From assembly GCF_020911885.1 (NCBI RefSeq), contig NZ_CP087132.1, forward strand, positions 3,224,001 through 3,288,000: a DNA stretch of 64,000 bases. The letters are read 5' to 3'. The position numbers and the translations under genes are program-made. Numbering within the stretch: the stretch's first letter is position 1; every line of letters begins with the position of its first letter. The stretch is from Flavobacterium acetivorans (GTDB lineage Bacteria; Bacteroidota; Bacteroidia; Flavobacteriales; Flavobacteriaceae). The notes under the pieces are model-generated. The model did no database searches. It had not been told where the DNA came from and worked only from the letters and a program-made list of their open reading frames with translations. This document shows, piece after piece, positions 36,201 through 44,909 of the stretch.

Positions 36201-39046
36201 ACTCCGGAATAACCGCTAACACTCACCAAAGCATCGGCTTTGCTGATATCAATAGCCACACTTCCCGATTCGTTATTGTAATTTATTCCGCCATCAAAGG
36301 TCCAATTAGCCGTGCCACCAGGAACGTCTGTAAAACTTAAACCTAAATTCAAACCGGAACTCAAGTCTACCGAGCCGATTCCTGTTGCGCTTCCTGTTGC
36401 GCCATGCGCCAAAGCATCATAAACTCCGGAATAACCATTAACACTTACCAAGGCATCGGCTTTGCTGATATCAATAGCCACACTTCCCGATTCGTTATTG
36501 TAATTTATTCCGCCATCAAAGGTCCAATTAGCCGTGCCACCAGGAACGTCTGTAAAACTTAAACCTAAATTCAAACCGGAACTCAAGTCTACCGAGCCGA
36601 TTCCGGTTGCGCTGCCTGTTGCGCCATGCGCCAAAGCATCATAAACTCCGGAATAACCATTAACACTTACCAAGGCATCGGCTTTGCTGATATCAATAGC
36701 CACACTTCCCGATTCGTTATTGTAATTTATTCCACCGTCAAAGGTCCAATTAGCCGTGCCACCAGGAACGTCCGTAAAACTTAAACCTAAATTCAAACCG
36801 GAACTTAAGTCTACCGAGCCGATTCCGGTTGCGCTGCCTGTTGCGCCATGCGCCAAAGCATCATAAACTCCGGAATAACCATTAACACTTACCAAGGCAT
36901 CGGCTTTGCTGATATCAATAGCCACACTTCCCGATTCGTTATTGTAATTTATTCCGCCATCAAAGGTCCAATTAGCGGTGCCACCAGGAACGTCTGTGAA
37001 GCTTAAACCTAAATTCAAACCGGAACTCAAGTCTACCGAGCCGATTCCGGTAGCCGTTCCCATTGCGCCATGTGCCAAAGCATCATAAACTCCGGAATAA
37101 CCGCTAACACTCACCAAAGCATCGGCTTTGCTGATATCTATAGCCACACTTCCCGATTCGTTATTGTAATTTATTCCGCCATCAAAGGTCCAATTAGCGG
37201 TGCCACCAGGAACGTCTGTAAAGCTTAAACCTAAATTCAAACCGGAACTTAAGTCTATCGAGCCGATTCCGGTTGCGCTGCCTATTGCGCCATGCGCCAA
37301 AGCATCATAAACTCCGGAATAACCGCTAACACTCACCAAAGCATCGGCTTTGCTGATTGTCACAGTGACAAGTGTTCTAGTAGCGCTTTTACAGCCCGTT
37401 GTAGTATTTCTAGCCTCTGCATAAGCAGAATATGTCCCTGCATTAGTTCCTGTAGGAGCAGTTGTTGTTGTCGTACCTGTAGCGGTAGTATACCAATCTA
37501 TCGTTTCTCCGGCAGCCACAGTTGCAGAGCTGGTATGTACTATCCCGTCATAAGGACCAGTAAAATTCACTGCGGTGGGAGCTGTTGGCAAAGCATATAC
37601 ATTTACTGTTTTATTTGCAGCTTTAAAACATCCAGAAGCTTCATCCGTAACAGTATAACTAATCGTAACATTACCCGCCAAAACACCAGTTACAAGCCCT
37701 GTAGCATTTACCGTTGCGATTCCAGTATTTGAACTACTCCAAACGCCTCCTGGAGTTGCATTTGATAACTGTAAAGCAGAGTCTACACAAACATTGGTCG
37801 TACCACCTGGCAATATAGAAGCTACTATAGGTAAAGGATTAACTTCGAAGGTTAAAATATTAGATTCGGCAGAACAACTAACACCATTAAGGCTTGAAGT
37901 AGCAATCCTTTTAAAAGAGGTGCTGATATTCAAAAGAGGTGGATTGTACTGACTCGATGTTTCGGCAATTGTTGACCAAGTTATTCCTCCATCTGTACTT
38001 TGTTGCCATATATAACTAGGAGCACTTGAGCCAATCGCGTTTACTGTAGAAGTAATCCCAGGATCTAATGTTCCGCAACCTGGTCCGGGTTGAGTTGCTC
38101 CTTTGCCAATTACTCCTGCAGTAATTCCATTAATTACTACATCAATTCTCGCTCTTAAGCTTTCACAGCCTACCGTTTGACTTACATAATAGCTTGTTGT
38201 TCCTGAAGAAACTGTAGAGGGAGTTGGCGCAGTACTACTTCCTGTTCCCCCAGTTGCTGTAGTGTACCATAATAAGTTACTTCCTGTTGCTGTCAAAGCA
38301 TTGACTAATGAACCTTGGCAATAGGTTATAGGACTAATTATTGTGGGAGCAGGAGGTGCCGTACAGGCAATATAATTTGCAGTAAAATCTATCGTTCCAT
38401 TTTTACCTACCACACAAATCTCATATGGCTTATTACTGTCTGGCGTTGTATAGCTATCATTTGTAGTCCAAGAACTAAAAATCTGATTAAGACTATTTAC
38501 TGCTGGTGCCTTAATAAAAGACGATTTGTTATTATCTGCAACAGCTACACTCTCACCCGGATTAGAAGTCCCAACCAGTGTAACTGTTTCAGAGCCAGAA
38601 CTACCACTACATCCAGGCCCATCATGATTATAAGCAGAAACAGAAATAGTCCCAGAGTTAGTTTTAATCCTAATATTCCCATCAGTAAAAGAGGCAAAAG
38701 CTTGTAAACCGCTTGTTGCTCCTGTAGCCGTTAATAAAAAAGAAACTCCAATATGGTTAATTTTTATTAAAAACTGATTATTGAAAATAGTACCATTAGA
38801 ATCAGCCACAGCAGTCATGTCGTGTGGAAGAAGGCATGTTGCCGGCTTTGGGGTTTCATCAAAATGTAAAGTCACGGTTTCCCCAGGCAGCCATCCGCTA
38901 CCGCTAATAATTACATACTCACCGGGAGCATAATCCTCTTTATCTGTAGTGACCGTTGCCTGCCCAAAAGCTGCACCGGCAAAAAACAAATTGGCAATAA
39001 AAAAAACAATCGTTAAAAATGCGGGCTTAGGTAGAAATGTTTTCAT
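33206..39046 (-). CDS. T9SS-secreted giant surface protein with thirteen MBG-like repeats
   Basis: 1946 residues from the ATG at 39046, where a signal peptide starts (KTFLPKPAFLTIVFFIANLFFAG, cleavage at about residue 29). A 22-residue extension to 39112 has no signal features. Order: an N-terminal beta domain (TDKEDYAPGEYVIISGSG), Ig-like regions (PKD/HYR-like, to about residue 565), thirteen 74-residue MBG-like repeats (about residues 567-1528) each starting ISKADALVSV, one divergent MBG repeat, a post-repeat GGGWINSP domain, and a C-terminal type A T9SS sorting domain from ITAYPNPSSQYFN. It should be exported and anchored at or released from the cell surface as an adhesin or matrix protein. 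Ligand unknown. Confidence 0.92.
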   Translation of the reverse strand: MKTFLPKPAFLTIVFFIANLFFAGAAFGQATVTTDKEDYAPGEYVIISGSGWLPGETVTLHFDETPKPATCLLPHDMTAVADSNGTIFNNQFLIKINHIGVSFLLTATGATSGLQAFASFTDGNIRIKTNSGTISVSAYNHDGPGCSGSSGSETVTLVGTSNPGESVAVADNNKSSFIKAPAVNSLNQIFSSWTTNDSYTTPDSNKPYEICVVGKNGTIDFTANYIACTAPPAPTIISPITYCQGSLVNALTATGSNLLWYTTATGGTGSSTAPTPSTVSSGTTSYYVSQTVGCESLRARIDVVINGITAGVIGKGATQPGPGCGTLDPGITSTVNAIGSSAPSYIWQQSTDGGITWSTIAETSSQYNPPLLNISTSFKRIATSSLNGVSCSAESNILTFEVNPLPIVASILPGGTTNVCVDSALQLSNATPGGVWSSSNTGIATVNATGLVTGVLAGNVTISYTVTDEASGCFKAANKTVNVYALPTAPTAVNFTGPYDGIVHTSSATVAAGETIDWYTTATGTTTTTAPTGTNAGTYSAYAEARNTTTGCKSATRTLVTVTISKADALVSVSGYSGVYDALAHGAIGSATGIGSIDLSSGLNLGLSFTDVPGGTANWTFDGGINYNNESGSVAIDISKADALVSVSGYSGVYDALAHGAMGTATGIGSVDLSSGLNLGLSFTDVPGGTANWTFDGGINYNNESGSVAIDISKADALVSVNGYSGVYDALAHGATGSATGIGSVDLSSGLNLGLSFTDVPGGTANWTFDGGINYNNESGSVAIDISKADALVSVNGYSGVYDALAHGATGSATGIGSVDLSSGLNLGLSFTDVPGGTANWTFDGGINYNNESGSVAIDISKADALVSVNGYSGVYDALAHGATGSATGIGSVDLSSGLNLGLSFTDVPGGTANWTFDGGINYNNESGSVAIDISKADALVSVSGYSGVYDALAHGATGSATGIGSVDLSSGLNLGLSFTDVPGGTANWTFDGGINYNNESGSVAIDISKADALVSVNGYSGVYDALAHGATGSATGIGSVDLSSGLNLGLSFTDVPGGTANWTFDGGINYNNESGSVAIDISKADALVSVNGYSGVYDALAHGATGSATGIGSVDLSSGLNLGLSFTDVPGGTANWTFDGGINYNNESGSVAIDISKADALVSVSGYSGVYDGLAHGAMGTATGIGSVDLSSGLNLGLSFTDVPGGTANWIFDGGINYNNESGSVAIDISKADALVSVNGYSGVYDALAHGATGSATGIGSIDLSSGLNLGLSFTDVPGGIANWTFDGGINYNNESGSVAIDISKADALVSVSGYSGVYDGLAHGAMGSATGIGSVDLSSGLNLGLSFTDVPGGTANWTFDGGINYNDESGSVAIDISKADALVSVSGYSGVYDGLAHGATGSATGVGLIDLSSGLNLGLSFTDVPGGTANWTFDGGINYNNESGSVAIDISKADALVSVSGYSGVYDGLVHGATGSVTGVGLIDLSSGLNLGLSFTDVPGGTANWTFDGGINYNNESGSVAIDISKALLTVTADNKMKYCGQTNPTFTIQITGFMNGETAAVLDVHPLATILGDNQTIAVSGGADNNYGFNYVNGLLTTIGINIDASASSAPVPVNSLAKLKATVTASPVIPGLSLAGIPVLFTLDNGNGGLTTYDATTDATGLAITSGISLPVEMYQVNATVSPCASSMAYLPVYDPDGGFVTGGGWINSPVGAYVANPSLIGKANFGFVAKYKKGSALVDGNTEFQFNAANLNFKSSSHEAMTLVISGAKATYKGVGTVNGSGNFGFMVSAIDGQITGGGGTDKFRIKIWDKNNGNALVYDNQNGAADNTDATTVLGGGSIVIHEVKKKNAKMEVLEAKPEIVAFSITAYPNPSSQYFNLELAGISNEKVEVSVFDVLGRMVKHIENSNNKLIKFGDDFPSGAYLVLVRQGTDQKTIRLIKQ
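34461..37346 (-). repeat. 13 x 222-bp tandem coding repeat array
   Basis: Repeat period is exactly 222 bases (74 codons), from the start of GCTTTGCTGAT at 34461 to the same motif at 37347. Units differ by only a few bases, and the units 35619-35840 and 35841-36062 look base-for-base identical. Variation is concentrated at a few positions (VSVSG versus VSVNG, ALAHG versus GLAHG, GSATG versus GTATG). Confidence 0.97.
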
Positions 39047-39360
39047 ATTTATCGAATTAGAAATAATAAAATAACGAATATGGAATGCCTGACTATAATA
39101 ATGTAAAATCAACCGAATGAAGTTTCTCTCTTTTTGACTTTACCGCAACAAATCCTTTATATTAATAACAAAAACACTAATATAAATCATTAAAAAACAA
39201 ATACTTAACACTAATTTATACAATTAAGAATACATTAATCTTATTTTTAATACATTTTCGATTAAAGGAATGAAAAGCTCTTTCAATTGCATCTTTTAAC
39301 TTTTTGCAAAGCAGAAAGAATAAAAAAGATACTTAAGTTTCGAACTCTTTTTAAACGCAT

Positions 39361-39398
39361 AAAAAAACCTGTTCAAAAATTTGAACAGGTTTTTTTAG
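39361..39398 (-). terminator. intrinsic terminator downstream of the dsbD-like gene
   Basis: A 17-bp stem AAAAAAACCTGTTCAAA with its complement, followed by T's, lies 40 bases beyond the stop codon. It is symmetric and could also act from the other side. The remainder of 39047-39437 is AT-rich promoter-side sequence of the repeat protein gene with no box I can support. Confidence 0.88.
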
Positions 39399-39437
39399 GA
39401 CTAGACAGACAACTAAAGAAGAATCTTTTTCCAGATT

Positions 39438-41483
39438 TTACTTTTTAAAATTTGAAATTCCGGCTTTCAACCAAGTTTCATATTCGTTTACGCCTACATA
39501 ACTTATGGTTGGTTTTTCGGCATTTAAATTATTTCCTTCTAAATCTGTAATCACATATAAGGGTTGGGTATTAGTCTTATATTTTGTGATCATAAAATCA
39601 GTCCATTTATCCCCCACTGTTTCAATTTCAGAACCCGTTGTTTTAGAAACAAACTGTTCATTTTTAGGCAATTCTCTCTTATCATCGACATATAAAGAGA
39701 TAAGCACCACTTCATTGTTTAGAATAGGTAATACCTTTGAATCAGACCAAACGTTGTTTTCCATTTTTCTGCAATTTACACAAGCATAGCCTGTAAAATC
39801 GAGCATAATGGGTTTATTTATTGTTTTAGCATAAGCCAATCCTTTTTCATAATCGTCAAAAACAATAATTCCATGTGGGCCACTTTTGGCTCCATCGGGC
39901 AAAACTTCAGCAGCTGATGCACTTCCTTTCGAACCACCTACTCCAAAAGGACTTTCACTGTATTCCATTGGAGGAGGGAAAGCACTTATTATCTTTAAAG
40001 GCGCTCCCCAAAGTCCCGGAATTAGATAGACCGTAAAAGTTAATACCAACAATCCCGTCATTAATCTTCCTACCGAAATATGTGTAGTTGGGCTGTCATG
40101 AGGCAACGTAATTTTTCCGAATAAATAAAAGGCCAATGTTCCAAAAATTGCAATCCAAATGGCTAAGAAAACTTCTCTTTCCAATAAATGCAATTGCAAT
40201 ACCAGATCTGCATTTGATAAGAATTTGAAAGCCAAGGCCAATTCCAAAAATCCTAAAACCACTTTCACTGTGTTCAACCAACCACCTGATTTAGGCAAAG
40301 AGTTTAACCATCCTGGGAACATCGCAAAAAGCATAAAAGGCAAGGCTAAAGCCAATGAAAAACCAAGCATCCCAATTATTGGAGCGATACCACCTTTGGA
40401 AGCTGCTTCGACTAAAAGTGTTCCTACAATAGGTCCTGTACAAGAGAAGGACACGATTGCCAAGGCTAAAGCCATAAACAAAATCCCCACAATACCGCCT
40501 CTATCTGCCTGACTGTCTACCTTATTTGCCCATGAATTAGGCAACATAATTTCGAATGCTCCCAAAAATGAAGCAGCAAAAACCACTAATAGTATAAAGA
40601 AAATAATATTAAACCACACATTAGTAGACAAAGCATTCAAGGCATCAGCGCCAAAAACAGCAGTAACTAACGAGCCTAATAAAACGTAAATTAAGATAAT
40701 CGAAACTCCATAAATAATAGCATTTCTAATCCCTTGAGCTTTTGTTTTACTTTGTTTGGTAAAAAAGCTCACCGTCATAGGGATCATCGGAAAAACACAT
40801 GGAGTCAATAAGGCTGCAAAACCGGATAGAAATGCTATAAAAAATATAGACCAAAGTCCTCTTTGAGAATCAGATGCTGTTTCCTCTACAGCGTCTTTTA
40901 CAGGAGCAGTAGTCGCTTCCGTATAATTACTAGCCCCTAAACTAGGCGCAGCAAGTGTATCTATTTTTATTGAATCTGTCGCAACAGGAACTACAGCTTG
41001 TTCCATTTTTGAAGTTGCCGCTTCGGGACTAAAGGCCGGAAGAGCAAAACTAAATTTCTTTTCTACATTGATACAAACCTCTTTACAAACTTGGTAATTC
41101 AATTCCACTTCAATTTTAGTAAGCTTAGGATTAGTTACCTTAACTTCTTGTCGAATTTGGGCTTTACCTTCAAAAAAGGTTTCATCAACTTCAAAAATGT
41201 CATTATAAGCCGTTCTTGTTTTACTTTCTTTGGCTTTACCAATAAGAGTAAAGTTGTCCTTTTGATTTTTAAAAACAACTTCTAAGGGCAGTGGACCGCC
41301 ATCTTTGGTAAACTGGGAATACAGATGCCAGTCTTTTTCGATAACAGCATCAAAGATTAATATATATGTGTTATCGGATTTTTTTTCAATTTTAGTAGTC
41401 CATTTTGCCGGATCCAGTATCTGCGAATTCACATTGGCAAAAGCTAAAAAAGCAAGCAGTAAAAAAACAACTTTTTTCTTCAT
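39438..41483 (-). CDS. DsbD-family protein-disulfide reductase / cytochrome c biogenesis protein
   Basis: 681 residues. A signal peptide (KKKVVFLLLAFLAFANVNSQ) precedes an N-terminal periplasmic DsbD-alpha-like domain (about residues 25-160, with QVCKEVCINVEKK containing its cysteine pair). Then comes a membrane domain with eight or so segments (about 210-505) with the conserved TPCVFPMIP and SCTGPIVG cysteines. The C-terminal thioredoxin domain carries CVNC at C568/C571. It passes electrons from cytosolic thioredoxin across the inner membrane to periplasmic disulfides. It follows tilS by 30 bases and probably shares its transcript. The name dsbD is likely, though some orthologues are labelled only as 'cytochrome c biogenesis protein'. 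Confidence 0.94.
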   Translation of the reverse strand: MKKKVVFLLLAFLAFANVNSQILDPAKWTTKIEKKSDNTYILIFDAVIEKDWHLYSQFTKDGGPLPLEVVFKNQKDNFTLIGKAKESKTRTAYNDIFEVDETFFEGKAQIRQEVKVTNPKLTKIEVELNYQVCKEVCINVEKKFSFALPAFSPEAATSKMEQAVVPVATDSIKIDTLAAPSLGASNYTEATTAPVKDAVEETASDSQRGLWSIFFIAFLSGFAALLTPCVFPMIPMTVSFFTKQSKTKAQGIRNAIIYGVSIILIYVLLGSLVTAVFGADALNALSTNVWFNIIFFILLVVFAASFLGAFEIMLPNSWANKVDSQADRGGIVGILFMALALAIVSFSCTGPIVGTLLVEAASKGGIAPIIGMLGFSLALALPFMLFAMFPGWLNSLPKSGGWLNTVKVVLGFLELALAFKFLSNADLVLQLHLLEREVFLAIWIAIFGTLAFYLFGKITLPHDSPTTHISVGRLMTGLLVLTFTVYLIPGLWGAPLKIISAFPPPMEYSESPFGVGGSKGSASAAEVLPDGAKSGPHGIIVFDDYEKGLAYAKTINKPIMLDFTGYACVNCRKMENNVWSDSKVLPILNNEVVLISLYVDDKRELPKNEQFVSKTTGSEIETVGDKWTDFMITKYKTNTQPLYVITDLEGNNLNAEKPTISYVGVNEYETWLKAGISNFKK

Positions 41484-41513
41484 AAGTATTTATTTAAACA
41501 TTTAGTGGTATTT

Positions 41514-42842
41514 TTAGAATCTTTGACTTCCATCTTCTAACTCTATTTTCAATATATTTTTTGTTGTATTAATGATTCTAAATCGTTCGTCTTGGCGAAG
41601 CCCTACAATCCAAACAATTCTATTACCGGACCATAAAATCCAACTATTTTCCTTTTCTATTAAGGATAACTTTTCATCTTTAAAAAATTTGCTTACTTTT
41701 TTAGATTTTCCGTTCATCCCAAAAGGTTGAAAAAGATCTCCTTGATTCCATCTTTTTAAAACCAATGGAAATTCTAATTGATCTTCGTCGACAAATATAG
41801 CGGTATTTGTAGGAAGGCTAATGTCCGATACTTTGCAAAACGAAAGATTTAAGGGGAAATTAACTTCTGTACTATTTTTATTGACAAAATATTCTGATTT
41901 TTCCTTTTCAGAATGTATTGGGCTCAGAATTAAAGAATCCCTGTCTTTCAACAATCGAAAATCGGGCGAGAAAACTTGTTTACCTGATTGGCTTTCAACT
42001 AGATCATATACATCATTCCAGCTCGAAAATCCAAACTCATGCAGCCATTGGTACAAATACGATTTGTAATTGGCTAATCTTTTCAATTGTTTTAAGTCAA
42101 AATAAATTTCGTCTCCTTTCTTTTTAGCCACCTGTTGGTACACCATAATTGCAGCGTCTTCGAGCATGGTTTGGGCATCCTGCAAATAAGATTGTGTTTT
42201 TTGAAAAGAAGCGATAAATTGCGGATTTAACTCCTTAAACAACGGAACCAAATCATGGCGAATTTTATTTCGCAAATACTTATCCGAAGCATTGCTACTG
42301 TCTTCCCTCCATTGAATTGTATTCTCGGCGGCATAATTAGCGATCTCTTGGCGAGAAAACAACAAAAGCGGTCGGATTATCTTGTCATTTTGTTCAGGAA
42401 TCCCAACCAATCCTTCCAAACCCGTTCCCCGACTTAGGTTTATCAAAAAAGTTTCTAAATTATCGTCAGCATGGTGCGCCGTGAGAATATAATCATAGTT
42501 TTCTGTCTCTAAGAGCTCATAAAACCAGTTGTAGCGCAAATCGCGAGCGGCAAGCTGAGTCGAAAGTTTATAGTCTTTGGCAAAAGCCTCAGTATCAAAT
42601 TGGGTAATAAAAAGCGGAATTTCATTTGTTGCGGCATATTCCTGAACAAAAGTCTGATCTCCGAAACTCTCCAGGCCTCGAAGTTGAAAATTACAATGCG
42701 CAAGCGCGATGTCAAAACCTAATTGCTGAAATAAATGAGCCATGACCATGCTGTCTAAACCACCACTGGTGGCCAAAACAAGCTTTTTATTTTCCAGAAA
42801 CTGAAAATTTTCAACGATATGTTTTTTAAGTTTGACTAACAT
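41514..42842 (-). CDS. tilS: tRNA(Ile)-lysidine synthetase TilS
   Basis: 442 residues. The N-type ATP pyrophosphatase P-loop is seen as LVLATSGGLDSMVMAHLF near residues 21-38, followed by HCNFQLRG and the LTAHHADDNLETFLINL motif with the typical RGTGLEGLVGIP loop. The C-terminal domain (about residues 330-442) has the TilS beta fold with PLVLKRWNQGDLFQPFGMNGKSKKVSKF. The enzyme makes lysidine at C34 of tRNA-Ile(CAU) so that it reads AUA codons, and is normally essential. It lies between pabB (50 bases upstream) and the dsbD-like gene (30 bases downstream), probably as one operon. Confidence 0.97.
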   Translation of the reverse strand: MLVKLKKHIVENFQFLENKKLVLATSGGLDSMVMAHLFQQLGFDIALAHCNFQLRGLESFGDQTFVQEYAATNEIPLFITQFDTEAFAKDYKLSTQLAARDLRYNWFYELLETENYDYILTAHHADDNLETFLINLSRGTGLEGLVGIPEQNDKIIRPLLLFSRQEIANYAAENTIQWREDSSNASDKYLRNKIRHDLVPLFKELNPQFIASFQKTQSYLQDAQTMLEDAAIMVYQQVAKKKGDEIYFDLKQLKRLANYKSYLYQWLHEFGFSSWNDVYDLVESQSGKQVFSPDFRLLKDRDSLILSPIHSEKEKSEYFVNKNSTEVNFPLNLSFCKVSDISLPTNTAIFVDEDQLEFPLVLKRWNQGDLFQPFGMNGKSKKVSKFFKDEKLSLIEKENSWILWSGNRIVWIVGLRQDERFRIINTTKNILKIELEDGSQRF

Positions 42843-42892
42843 CTTTCAAAAATTAAAAAATTAAACTATACTATCGAATACTAAAATGGCAA

Positions 42893-44179
42893 CTATTGTA
42901 AAACCTCCCTCATTGCTTTTGCTTTGAGCAAACATTCCTCGTATTCCTTTTCAGCTATGGATTGCGACGTAATGGCACTCCCAACAGAAAAAGAAACATA
43001 TTGCTTTTCTTGATTGTATAAAATACTGCGAATGACCACATTGAAATCAAAATCTCCGTTTGGAGTAAAATAACCGACCGTTCCACTATACAATCCGCGT
43101 TTAGTCTCCTCTAATTCTTCGATAATTTTCATCGCCGAAATTTTTGGAGCTCCAGTCATGCTTCCCATAGGAAAAGTAGCTTTAATGGCGTCAATGACAT
43201 TGTATTGGGGATCTAGTTTTGCGGTGATGGTCGATATCATTTGGTGCACCTGTATAAAGGAATAAATCCCGCATAATTCGTCCACGGCAACTGATCCTTT
43301 TTGGGCTATTCTGGATAAATCATTGCGAACCAAATCAGTAATCATAATATTTTCGGCACGTTCTTTTGGGTCTAATGTTAATTGATTCTTAGCATCCTCA
43401 TCTTTGATTGGGTCAGAAAAACGTTTAGAAGTTCCTTTAATAGGCTGCGAAATCAACTTTTCTCCTTCTTTTTTCAGATACCTTTCTGGGGTGGCCGAAA
43501 GTAAAAAATGCTTGTTGTTTTTAAAAAAAACGGCAAAAGGAGCTCTGGAAATTTCGTTCAATTTTTGAAATTTATCCAAGGGGTTGAAAAGGGCATTTTC
43601 GGCATAAAATTCCATGCAAAAATTAGCTTCATAAATATCTCCCTGATGAATATGAGCGAGCATTTTGGAAACTTTTTGAAGATAGCTTTCTTTAGAAATT
43701 CGTTGCTGAATTAACAAACTTTCTGCTGTTTCTTCTTGTTGCTTTTGACTGCTTCTTATTTCTTCAAAGTCTTGCTCTAATTCATCATCGCACATGGAGA
43801 GATAAGAGATTTCGAGTTGATTCCCTTTTAGTAAAAATATTTTTTTGGGTTGAAAGAAAAAGAGGTCCGGAAAACCCAGTTCGTCAAAGTTATTGGATTG
43901 TACATCTTCGACGTCGTTTTTTAAATCATAGGCTAAATAACCAAAAAGCCAGTCTTTAGTTGTTTGTTGGTACTGTTTTAAATCTTCAAAAGCATTATAA
44001 TAATCTGTTTTTAAAGACGTAAAAGCATCCACTGCCAGCATACAATCGTAACTGGAATACGCTTGCGGATAATCATTACTATCCATAAAAATAACTTCCC
44101 GAAATTGTTGCGCCCAAAATAAAAGTTGTTGTTTAAACAATTTTGTATCGGGAATAGGCTTATAAACTGAAGTTCTCAA
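42893..44179 (-). CDS. pabB: aminodeoxychorismate synthase component I-like (anthranilate synthase family)
   Basis: 428 residues. The chorismate-binding domain has PIKGTSKR, DPKERAENIMITDLVRNDLSRIA, GAPKISAMKIIEELEETKRGLYSGTVGYF and the ending SVGSAITSQSIAEKEYEECLLKAKAM. The family forms aminodeoxychorismate for folate synthesis or anthranilate for tryptophan; length and the adjacent tilS favour PabB. Only a TTG at 44179 is available as a start in the stretch after an in-frame stop just upstream, since the first ATG would remove 31 residues of conserved N-terminus (RTSVYKPIPDTKLFKQQLLFWAQQF). The glutamine amidotransferase subunit is not in the window. Confidence 0.93.
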   Translation of the reverse strand: MRTSVYKPIPDTKLFKQQLLFWAQQFREVIFMDSNDYPQAYSSYDCMLAVDAFTSLKTDYYNAFEDLKQYQQTTKDWLFGYLAYDLKNDVEDVQSNNFDELGFPDLFFFQPKKIFLLKGNQLEISYLSMCDDELEQDFEEIRSSQKQQEETAESLLIQQRISKESYLQKVSKMLAHIHQGDIYEANFCMEFYAENALFNPLDKFQKLNEISRAPFAVFFKNNKHFLLSATPERYLKKEGEKLISQPIKGTSKRFSDPIKDEDAKNQLTLDPKERAENIMITDLVRNDLSRIAQKGSVAVDELCGIYSFIQVHQMISTITAKLDPQYNVIDAIKATFPMGSMTGAPKISAMKIIEELEETKRGLYSGTVGYFTPNGDFDFNVVIRSILYNQEKQYVSFSVGSAITSQSIAEKEYEECLLKAKAMREVLQ

Positions 44180-44326
44180 AAAATATGTTCTTTAAAATTC
44201 AAAATTACGATAAAAAAAATCCATAAATATTCGATTATCAGAAAATTAGTCCCTTTTTTTTGTAAATTTACATTAATCTATTGAGTTTAAAACCCTTAAT
44301 TCTATTCATCAGGATTTCTAAAAAAG

Positions 44327-44416
44327 CGTGAGCTTGGCTTTTAAAAAGCTCACGAAAGGCGGCAAACTTATTATACGGTTCCGCAAAATTATAGTTGGAG
44401 ATGTGGAACTCTTTTT
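44327..44416 (+). promoter_or_regulatory. structured leader upstream of the DoxX-like gene, attenuator-like
   Basis: Hairpin 1 pairs CGTGAGCTT (44327-44335) with AAGCTCACG (44346-44354) around a 10-base loop. Hairpin 2 pairs GGTTCCGCA (44377-44385) with TGTGGAACT (44402-44410), two pairs being G-U, and is followed by CTTTTT (44411-44416). The order hairpin, spacer, hairpin with T-run, then ATG 28 bases later looks like a transcription attenuator or riboswitch. Its class is not recognised. The region also reads as an open frame, so coding cannot be excluded. Pairing is seen; regulation is inference. Confidence 0.35.
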
Positions 44417-44444
44417 AGTCTTTAAACCACTAAACCTAAATACT

Positions 44445-44825
44445 ATGAAAATCGCAACTATTATTATTCGAACCATGCTTGGGTTATTGTTTCTTTATAC
44501 CTCTGTTAGTTACTTTTTTCATCTAACACCCGAGCCAGTCTCCACAGGAGAATTCAAAGCATTTCAAGTTGGTCTGGTAGCATCTACTTACTTAATCCCT
44601 TTGGCAAAAACACTCGAATTATTATGTGGATTATCCTTTGTTACTGGTAAATATATGACCTTGGCCAACCTTGTTATTTTTCCGGTAACCATAAATATTT
44701 TACTGATTAATTACTTTTTAACTCCAGAGAACTTACCTATTGCTCTTTTTGTTTTTGTCGGCAACATCTTTCTAATTTTTACCCATTGGAAAAACTATAA
44801 AGGTCTTTTCATTGCTGATAATTAA
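44445..44825 (+). CDS. DoxX-family/MauE-like small integral membrane protein
   Basis: 126 residues from the ATG at 44445; a frame extending to 44328 runs through the structured leader and was not used. It has four membrane segments: about residues 3-22, 45-65, 72-90 and 96-115. The C-terminus ends TLANLVIFPVTINILLINYFLTPENLPIALFVF, then FIADN. The layout and GEFKAFQVGL loop resemble the DoxX-like family in Bacteroidota. No catalytic function is predicted; DoxX-like proteins are associated with terminal quinol oxidation or redox-stress functions in some bacteria. It is monocistronic, with its own terminator. Confidence 0.75.
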   Translation: MKIATIIIRTMLGLLFLYTSVSYFFHLTPEPVSTGEFKAFQVGLVASTYLIPLAKTLELLCGLSFVTGKYMTLANLVIFPVTINILLINYFLTPENLPIALFVFVGNIFLIFTHWKNYKGLFIADN

Positions 44826-44861
44826 ATAGCTAAAACATTGTAAATCAAAAATATACGCGAT

Positions 44862-44893
44862 AAAAAAAGCCGTTCAATTGAACGGCTTTTTTT
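44862..44893. terminator. perfectly palindromic bidirectional terminator
   Basis: AAAAAAAGCCGTTC and GAACGGCTTTTTTT flank AATT. It separates the plus-strand DoxX-like gene from the minus-strand lpdA gene, and serves both. Confidence 0.93.
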
Positions 44894-44909
44894 AAAATCT
44901 ATTAAGAAA

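Noticed and set aside
34461..37346. Regular repeats of constant length, a CRISPR-like pattern at first sight
   Set aside because: The period is 222 bases and in frame with a secreted protein. There are no short repeats with unique spacers and no cas genes nearby.
37292..37732. Antisense open frame of 146 codons and other long frames opposite the repeat array
   Set aside because: They arise from the repeat composition of the real gene, have no family-like sequence, and lie opposite a clear T9SS protein.
44328..44444. Coding extension of the DoxX-like gene through the structured leader
   Set aside because: The extra 39 residues are basic, have no family match, and coincide with two paired hairpins; the ATG at 44445 begins the first membrane segment.
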